Part shown: positions 59,069 to 64,000 of the stretch, in pieces
How the letters are laid out: the number at the start of each line of letters is the position of its first letter
Position numbering within the stretch: position 1 is the stretch's first letter
DNA from: Chryseobacterium aahli
GTDB taxonomy: Bacteria; Bacteroidota; Bacteroidia; Flavobacteriales; Weeksellaceae
Direction of reading: 5' to 3'
Length of the DNA stretch: 64,000 nucleotides
NCBI RefSeq assembly: GCF_022699665.1
Contig: NZ_JALDNB010000003.1
Span: forward strand, 434,001-498,000
Notes under the pieces: generated by a model
The model's input: the letters and a program-made list of their open reading frames with translations, nothing else
Told to the model about the DNA's origin: nothing
Databases searched by the model: none
Translations under genes and position numbers: made by a program

Positions 59069-60127
59069 ATGAAAACTTCATTAAAACTTTTAGCAGGACT
59101 ATTATTTATAAGCAGTTTTTCTTTTGGACAAAACATTACCCAAAAGATTGATTCCATCATAAGCGATAATTATAAAAAAAATCCTGAGGTAGGAATTAGT
59201 GTTGCCTTTATCAATAGCAATGAAGAATATTATACTGCCTATGGTAATTTGAATGCAGAAAGCCAAACAAAAATTAATAAAAACTCGATATTCGAAATTG
59301 CATCAATCACTAAAATTATGACTTCAAATTTAATTGCCCAGGCGGTTTTGGATCATAAAATAAAATTAGATGATTATATAGACGGATTTCTCCCTAAAGA
59401 ATATGTACTACAGCAGAATCTTAGAAACAAAATTAAAATTTCGGATCTGGCATCACATCAGTCTGGTTTACCTGATATCGATTTTGCGAAATTGATAGAA
59501 CAGGATCCGCAGCAGCCTGTAAATAGCGTGACTGCAGAAACATTGGCTGCTATAATCAATAATTGCAGTGAACTGAAAGATTATGGTAAATATCGTTATT
59601 CTACGATTGGATATACTTTACTGGGGCAAATATTGGAGAAAGTGTATGGTAAGAGCTATGATGAAATTATCAGATCTAAAATAATAAAGCCGTTACATAT
59701 GACTCAGACATTAACTAAGGATTTTGATGTAAAAAACAAAACAACTGCCCATAATCCTAATGGAGGAATCCAGGAATTTTTCAAATGGAACATTACCGCA
59801 TCTGCTGGATTAATAAAATCTAATGCTTCCGATATGGTAACGTATTTAAAAGCAGTACTAAATAAAGAAACAACAGTAGGTAAAGCTGCCATCATCACGG
59901 AAAAAATCACGTATAAAGATGAAAAAAGAGAAATGGGATTAGGACTGAATATCGTAACTGATGACAAAAATACAATTTATATGAAATCAGGAGATTCTAT
60001 GGGACAGTCTTCCATCATCTGCTACAACAGGAATAAAAAGTGGGGTATTATCATCCTTCTTGACCAGAGAAACTCAAAAATGAGACAGGATCTGTTGAAT
60101 AAAATTTATGATACAGTATTGAAATAG
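59069..60127 (+). CDS. Periplasmic serine hydrolase (beta-lactamase-related)
   Basis: A 352-residue protein with a signal peptide (LLAGLLFISSFSFGQ) and a beta-lactamase-related domain: SITK near residue 80, YRYSTIGYTLLG with YST at the YxN position, and a terminal SGDSMGQSSI instead of KTG. The substitutions suggest a hydrolase other than a true beta-lactamase. It lies between its AraC regulator and another serine hydrolase. Confidence 0.85.
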   Translation: MKTSLKLLAGLLFISSFSFGQNITQKIDSIISDNYKKNPEVGISVAFINSNEEYYTAYGNLNAESQTKINKNSIFEIASITKIMTSNLIAQAVLDHKIKLDDYIDGFLPKEYVLQQNLRNKIKISDLASHQSGLPDIDFAKLIEQDPQQPVNSVTAETLAAIINNCSELKDYGKYRYSTIGYTLLGQILEKVYGKSYDEIIRSKIIKPLHMTQTLTKDFDVKNKTTAHNPNGGIQEFFKWNITASAGLIKSNASDMVTYLKAVLNKETTVGKAAIITEKITYKDEKREMGLGLNIVTDDKNTIYMKSGDSMGQSSIICYNRNKKWGIIILLDQRNSKMRQDLLNKIYDTVLK

Positions 60128-60182
60128 ATTAAAAACAGTTGGCTGAGCAAAAAGAACTTTTATCCTAAAAGAAGATCATACC

Positions 60183-61646
60183 ATGAAAAATACACTTTAT
60201 TTACTCATTGTTACACTCATCATGTTGAGTTGCCAAACTAGGAATAATGCAGTAACCTCAAAAAAAGATTATAGCTTTCTTACAGACAGTTTACATATTG
60301 ATAAGCAGTTAGAAAAGTATAAGCTTCCTGGTTTTAGCCTTGTCGTTTTTGAAAATTATAAGATTGTATACTCAAGCCAGGTAGGTGTGAAATCTATGGA
60401 TTCTAAAGACAAATTAGATGTAAACACTGCTTTTTCCACAGCGTCAATCACAAAACCAATAACAGCACTTCTTTGCCATATCCTTGAAGAAAAAGGATTA
60501 ATTAACTTGGATGAGCCAATCGATAAGTACTTAAAACGCTGGCATTTGCCAAAAAGTAAGTTTACAGAAAAGAATAGTCCAACCTGGAGACAATTTTTTA
60601 ATCATACTTCGGGTACAAACCAAGGAGGATTCTCAGACTATTACAATGGAGATGTCATCCCAACTATAAAACAAAGTCTTTTAGGGCAGATCCCAAGGTA
60701 TGATAAGGAAATAGAATTCCTGTTTACGCCGGGAACCGGTTTTGAATATAGCGGTGGAGGTTATGTAATTATCCAAATGGCGTTAGAGGATACTTTGAAT
60801 AAATCTATTACAGAACTGGCGAAAGAACATCTTTTTGTACCTCTTGGCTTGACGAATACCACCATGATACAGCCTAATGAAAAAGGGTTTCCAACAAATG
60901 TAGCTTCTGTTCACGATAAGGATGGAAAAGTTATAAAAACAGGCTTGCCCATTACGCCACAGATTGGAGCATCAGGAGTATGGTCTACCCCTACAGATCT
61001 AGCTAAGCTTTCTATTGAGATACAAAATGCTTTACGCAATAAAAATAACAAAGTGATTTCTCATCAGGTTGCCAAAAAAGTAACGGAAGTAACAGCTTTG
61101 AAAGATGCTGTTGGCGGTTGGGGCTACGGCTGGCAAAAGTCTGTTGCTTATAACAACTATAATTGGTTTATGTGTAATGGTTCCAATACTGGAGTTGGGG
61201 GAAGTATTTTGGCTACTATGGAAGACGGGAATGGTTTTGTAATTCTTGCGAATGGCGAAAAGCCTAATCGTATTCCGGTGATAAATGAAGCCCGCATAAA
61301 GCTTCTGACATTAATGGACTGGAATAAGAAAATATCCAATGAAAACACTCAGGAACTTCCTTTGAGCTTAAAAAAACAACTTGTCGGGACGTATAACGAT
61401 TTTCTTTATGGGCAGGGAGCGGAAACAAAAATTGTAGAAAAGAATAACAGGCTCTATGTTGAATCTCTATTTTTAGGATATTTTAAAGGAAAAAATGCTA
61501 ACGAATTACTGTATCTGAAAGATGGAACTTTTAAAATTGTAGATTATCCAAATGCACTAAAATTTGATTTCAGCAATGGAAAGATAAACTCTGTTGTCTT
61601 AACAAGAGATTCCATGAAAACAGAAGTTCAAATAACTAAAAAATAA
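60183..61646 (+). CDS. Serine hydrolase lipoprotein (beta-lactamase-related, long)
   Basis: A 487-residue protein: lipoprotein signal (LIVTLIMLSCQTRN, cysteine at about residue 17), SITK near residue 83, YSGGGYVIIQMAL at the YxN position and GSNTGVGGSILA near the KTG position. A C-terminal extension (about 395-487, LPLSLKKQLVGTYNDFLYGQ) is a small beta domain common in these proteins. It follows the first hydrolase by 55 nt, so the AraC regulator is expected to control both. Confidence 0.85.
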   Translation: MKNTLYLLIVTLIMLSCQTRNNAVTSKKDYSFLTDSLHIDKQLEKYKLPGFSLVVFENYKIVYSSQVGVKSMDSKDKLDVNTAFSTASITKPITALLCHILEEKGLINLDEPIDKYLKRWHLPKSKFTEKNSPTWRQFFNHTSGTNQGGFSDYYNGDVIPTIKQSLLGQIPRYDKEIEFLFTPGTGFEYSGGGYVIIQMALEDTLNKSITELAKEHLFVPLGLTNTTMIQPNEKGFPTNVASVHDKDGKVIKTGLPITPQIGASGVWSTPTDLAKLSIEIQNALRNKNNKVISHQVAKKVTEVTALKDAVGGWGYGWQKSVAYNNYNWFMCNGSNTGVGGSILATMEDGNGFVILANGEKPNRIPVINEARIKLLTLMDWNKKISNENTQELPLSLKKQLVGTYNDFLYGQGAETKIVEKNNRLYVESLFLGYFKGKNANELLYLKDGTFKIVDYPNALKFDFSNGKINSVVLTRDSMKTEVQITKK

Positions 61647-61658
61647 ATACAGTTTCCC

Positions 61659-61718
61659 ATGAAAAAATTACTGACCGGTATTTTTCATTTTCATGTCCTG
61701 TTTGTGTATTCACAATAA
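61659..61718 (+). pseudogene. Signal-peptide-like stub of 19 codons
   Basis: MKKLLTGIFHFHVLFVYSQ followed by TAA looks like the leader peptide of an exported protein with the mature part missing. It lies 12 nt after the serine hydrolase stop. It may be the start of a deleted gene or a tiny ORF; no further homology is visible. Confidence 0.35.
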
Positions 61719-61859
61719 GAGAATAACGCAATAGTGCTTTCTATCCATAAATTAAAACCATAAATTAATCGCAGCTCATCAATATTCAGATATGTAAGTG
61801 TTGCAATATTCAAAAATATTGTCTTACAGCTGATATGAGCCAAAATCAAATATTAAAAT

Positions 61860-62318
61860 ATGATAAAAAAAATTCTCTTACTATCTTTTGTTTCAATCCT
61901 AGCAACAAATCTTATTTCAGCAAAGGCGAAAATTCCATTTGGAAAGGTTGATAAAATAGAAATAATAGCAGATTTACCGAACACTGAGAAGTATGCTGTA
62001 AGTAAAGACTCAAAAGAATACCTGGATTTGGCAAGAATGCATCAGGAATATAATATTGCCTGGGTCATTCCGGTCTGGATAACGCAGGAACCCAAATTGG
62101 TCTTAGCAAAAAAAGAAAGTGACGAATATTTCGAATTAACTAATGAACAGCTAGATCAGATTATGAATGAAAATAAACTGAATAAAGAAGATCTTTTGCA
62201 GCTTGGGCTTTACACACAATATGGAGGGAAATTCATAATAGTATTGATTATCATACTTATTCTCTATGGGATTTTTTCTAAAGACAAGCCTAAAAAAGTA
62301 AATCCAACAACTATTTAA
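61860..62318 (+). CDS. Hypothetical membrane-anchored protein
   Basis: A 152-residue protein with a signal peptide (LSFVSILATNLISAKA) and a C-terminal transmembrane helix (FIIVLIIILILYGIFS), with a soluble part of about 95 residues between. No family is recognised. The ATG at 61860 has an A-rich context. It starts a tight group of three plus-strand genes (61860-63766), suggesting a joint function. Confidence 0.7.
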   Translation: MIKKILLLSFVSILATNLISAKAKIPFGKVDKIEIIADLPNTEKYAVSKDSKEYLDLARMHQEYNIAWVIPVWITQEPKLVLAKKESDEYFELTNEQLDQIMNENKLNKEDLLQLGLYTQYGGKFIIVLIIILILYGIFSKDKPKKVNPTTI

Positions 62319-62346
62319 ATATTAAAAAACTTAAACCAAATAAAAA

Positions 62347-63045
62347 ATGAATCCATTATTTTTAATTCCAGTCGTAGTAATAATTGCAGGGATAGCTTTC
62401 ATGATTATCATGAATAAAAAACACAAAACTGCAAAATCAGAAATTGATTTAGATTCTGAAAGAACTAAATATAACCAGTATAAACAAGAGCTTTTAGCGC
62501 AGGATTTTCCAAAAATAACAGAGTGGATGAGAGGGAAGCGAATTGATGCTTTTACTTCTGCATCTGTTCCCCAGTCAACAACCAATAAGATGCAGGAACT
62601 TGTAACTGACGGACTAAAAAATGTTGCATTATCCGCAATAGGGGTAAAGCTTAGACGGATTGAAACAGATTCTTTCTGGGTTTTAAGTGGAAACGATTTA
62701 CATTTTTTCAGTACCGATACAGTTGGTGAATTAGATGAACACATTGTATTTGACAATTTTAGAATCGAAAAAGCCACACTTCAATATGGAGGTATCCTGA
62801 AATCGCAATTGGGTGTTTATGCCAAATCATCAGAAGAATATTTACCCAAAACACATGTTATCACTTTTGATATAGACGGAAGTTCATTATCTCTTGAAAT
62901 TCACGATAGACTTAATTATAGGGTAGATCCTGAAGATATGCTCAACCTGAAAAAGCAATTGAAAACAAGAGCAAAATATCAGGTAGTCGGCGAAAAATTG
63001 GTAGCAATTTTACAAGACAGATTTCCTAATTTAAAAATGTCTTAA
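62347..63045 (+). CDS. Hypothetical protein with N-terminal TM helix
   Basis: A 232-residue protein: one N-terminal TM helix (FLIPVVVIIAGIAFMIIM) and a soluble part with a mixed alpha/beta core (LDEHIVFDNFRIEKATLQYG, HVITFDIDGSSLSLEIHDRL). It reads like a PH-like or small-barrel fold, but I cannot name it. It lies 28 nt after the previous gene and 7 nt before the DUF1266 gene, so all three are probably co-transcribed. Confidence 0.68.
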   Translation: MNPLFLIPVVVIIAGIAFMIIMNKKHKTAKSEIDLDSERTKYNQYKQELLAQDFPKITEWMRGKRIDAFTSASVPQSTTNKMQELVTDGLKNVALSAIGVKLRRIETDSFWVLSGNDLHFFSTDTVGELDEHIVFDNFRIEKATLQYGGILKSQLGVYAKSSEEYLPKTHVITFDIDGSSLSLEIHDRLNYRVDPEDMLNLKKQLKTRAKYQVVGEKLVAILQDRFPNLKMS

Positions 63046-63052
63046 TAATAGC

Positions 63053-63766
63053 ATGGGGCTTTTATCAAAATTTTTAAATTCATTTAAAAGCATACGATTA
63101 AATGATAAAAATAGAGTAAATGGCTATTTATTGGATCATTTGCTGGTAGGTTCAATGTATGCCGAACAACAGTCGGCATACCTGAATTCTTATGAAACGG
63201 GGTTGAACAAATCTGATATTACAAATTTAGTTGAAACATATTGGGGAATATCAGATCAAGATCAGGCTATAGAAATTCTCCAGAGTTTGCATGACAGAAA
63301 TCAAGATGAAAATCTTGATATTGTATATAAAGCATTTGAAAACTCAGAAAACTATGTTGATATTTTAAGATCAAATCTTCCCAATGAAGAGGACGTTTTT
63401 GAATATTACCTGAATCTGTTCAGAACATTGAAAAATGTTGTTCCTGAATTAATTGAGCAGAAAATTATCACAGATTTTACTCAGTTAAAAAAAATAAAAG
63501 ATAGCGGCTGGAATTATGGAAGAAGTGTGTTTTTAGCACGGTGTTGCTACGAATTGGGTTATATTTCTGAAAAGGAGCTCATAGAATATTTAGCAAAATC
63601 TCACAATGAATTGAAAAAATATTGCAGCACCTGGAAAGAATACACAACGAGTTATATTTTTGGAAGAGCCATTTGGGGTGGAGGCAGTAATAATGGAATG
63701 GTACAGATTGCAAATGACTTATTGAATAACAGCCAAAGCCCACTCAAGAATAGAACCTACCTCTGA
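63053..63766 (+). CDS. DUF1266-type protein
   Basis: A 237-residue protein with a C-terminal DUF1266-like region (WNYGRSVFLARCCYELGYIS, YIFGRAIWGGGSNNG, about 155-220). DUF1266 proteins of Bacteria are often found with toxin or immunity modules, but their function is unknown. N-terminal residues 1-150 are helical. It starts 7 nt after the previous gene. Confidence 0.72.
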   Translation: MGLLSKFLNSFKSIRLNDKNRVNGYLLDHLLVGSMYAEQQSAYLNSYETGLNKSDITNLVETYWGISDQDQAIEILQSLHDRNQDENLDIVYKAFENSENYVDILRSNLPNEEDVFEYYLNLFRTLKNVVPELIEQKIITDFTQLKKIKDSGWNYGRSVFLARCCYELGYISEKELIEYLAKSHNELKKYCSTWKEYTTSYIFGRAIWGGGSNNGMVQIANDLLNNSQSPLKNRTYL

Positions 63767-63797
63767 TTAGAAACCTATGTTCAACACCTACTATGTA

Positions 63798-64000
63798 TGA
63801 GAAACTCAAAATTATTATTTCTTTTAGGAATTAGCTTACTCTCTCTCAAAGGCTTTTCGCAAATCAAAAAGGTTGAGAAGAATGTTAATATAACAGAGAA
63901 TCGGAAGAGCCTCTCTGAAAAATTATCAAATTACATGCAGGCCCAGGCAGATGTGAATGGATTTAGTGGTACCGTTCTGATTGTCAGAAAAGATTCTGTG
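63798..64000 (+). CDS. Serine hydrolase, N-terminal part (runs off the window)
   Basis: From the ATG at 63798, MRNSKLLFLLGISLLSLKGF opens a signal peptide ending near FSQ, followed by a linker and then NGFSGTVLIVRKDSV, the start of a beta-lactamase-related domain ('F.G.VLV...G'). The rest lies outside the window. It is likely related to the hydrolases upstream. Confidence 0.75.

Overview
This is AT-rich DNA from a member of the Bacteroidota, most likely a Flavobacteriia of the Chryseobacterium/Weeksellaceae type. The evidence is the Bacteroidota-style -7 box (TAnnTTTG) in front of several genes, many 7TM/AraC regulators, lipoproteins with short lipoboxes, DUF6428-containing ars operons, a persulfide dioxygenase-rhodanese fusion and an AadS-type aminoglycoside nucleotidyltransferase. 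No rRNA, tRNA, CRISPR array, integrase or replication gene was seen.

Layout. (1) 1-2.4 kb, minus strand: partial PhzF-family gene, small ORF, LysE exporter, an epimerase remnant, and a truncated ars module (arsR and DUF6428 only). (2) 2.5-6.8 kb, plus strand: sulfide/persulfide cluster with a Crp-type regulator, TauE/SafE, an MBL-rhodanese fusion and two YeeE/YedE proteins; a 17-nt sequence is repeated in front of two of the genes. (3) 7.2-13.6 kb: serine hydrolase with a 7TM-AraC regulator, a CMD/ABM fusion, an AraC gene, a second AraC gene with a nonsense codon, and a decayed SDR. (4) 14.3-33.2 kb: an accessory array of mostly single-gene minus-strand units (GNATs, VOC, ASCH, ClbS/DfsB, EamA, AlkD, peroxiredoxin, serine hydrolase, small lipoproteins) with a few plus-strand regulators. 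Several are separated by about 115-130-nt imperfect-palindrome elements that begin or end with GTTAGC/GCTAAC. (5) 33.2-50.3 kb: copper/multidrug island on the minus strand (HMA chaperones, HMBD lipoprotein, RND tripartite pump with an MFS pump and DUF2652 protein, HMA-AraC regulator, flavin/2Fe-2S reductase, CopA ATPase), interrupted by a complete plus-strand ars operon. (6) 50.6-57.4 kb: HTH-fused C5 methyltransferase with a PmeII-like endonuclease, GNATs, a KilA-N protein, a second HMA-AraC, LysE, and AadS-type ANT(6). (7) 57.8-64 kb, plus strand: a second 7TM-AraC/serine-hydrolase cluster, three uncharacterised genes including DUF1266, and a third serine hydrolase cut by the window end.

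Two signals stand out. First, five metal-related transcription units carry the same sequence (core GATTTGTnAnATTTACTG) at a nearly constant 47-48 nt from the TTTG of the predicted -7 box. One of the five is upstream of the HMA-AraC gene itself, which suggests a metal-sensing one-component regulator and its regulon. Second, the GTTAGC-bounded elements resemble integron attC sites in layout and lie next to typical cassette cargo, including an aminoglycoside-resistance-type gene, yet no integrase is present. The region may be a CALIN-like cassette array, or a different Bacteroidota cassette system.
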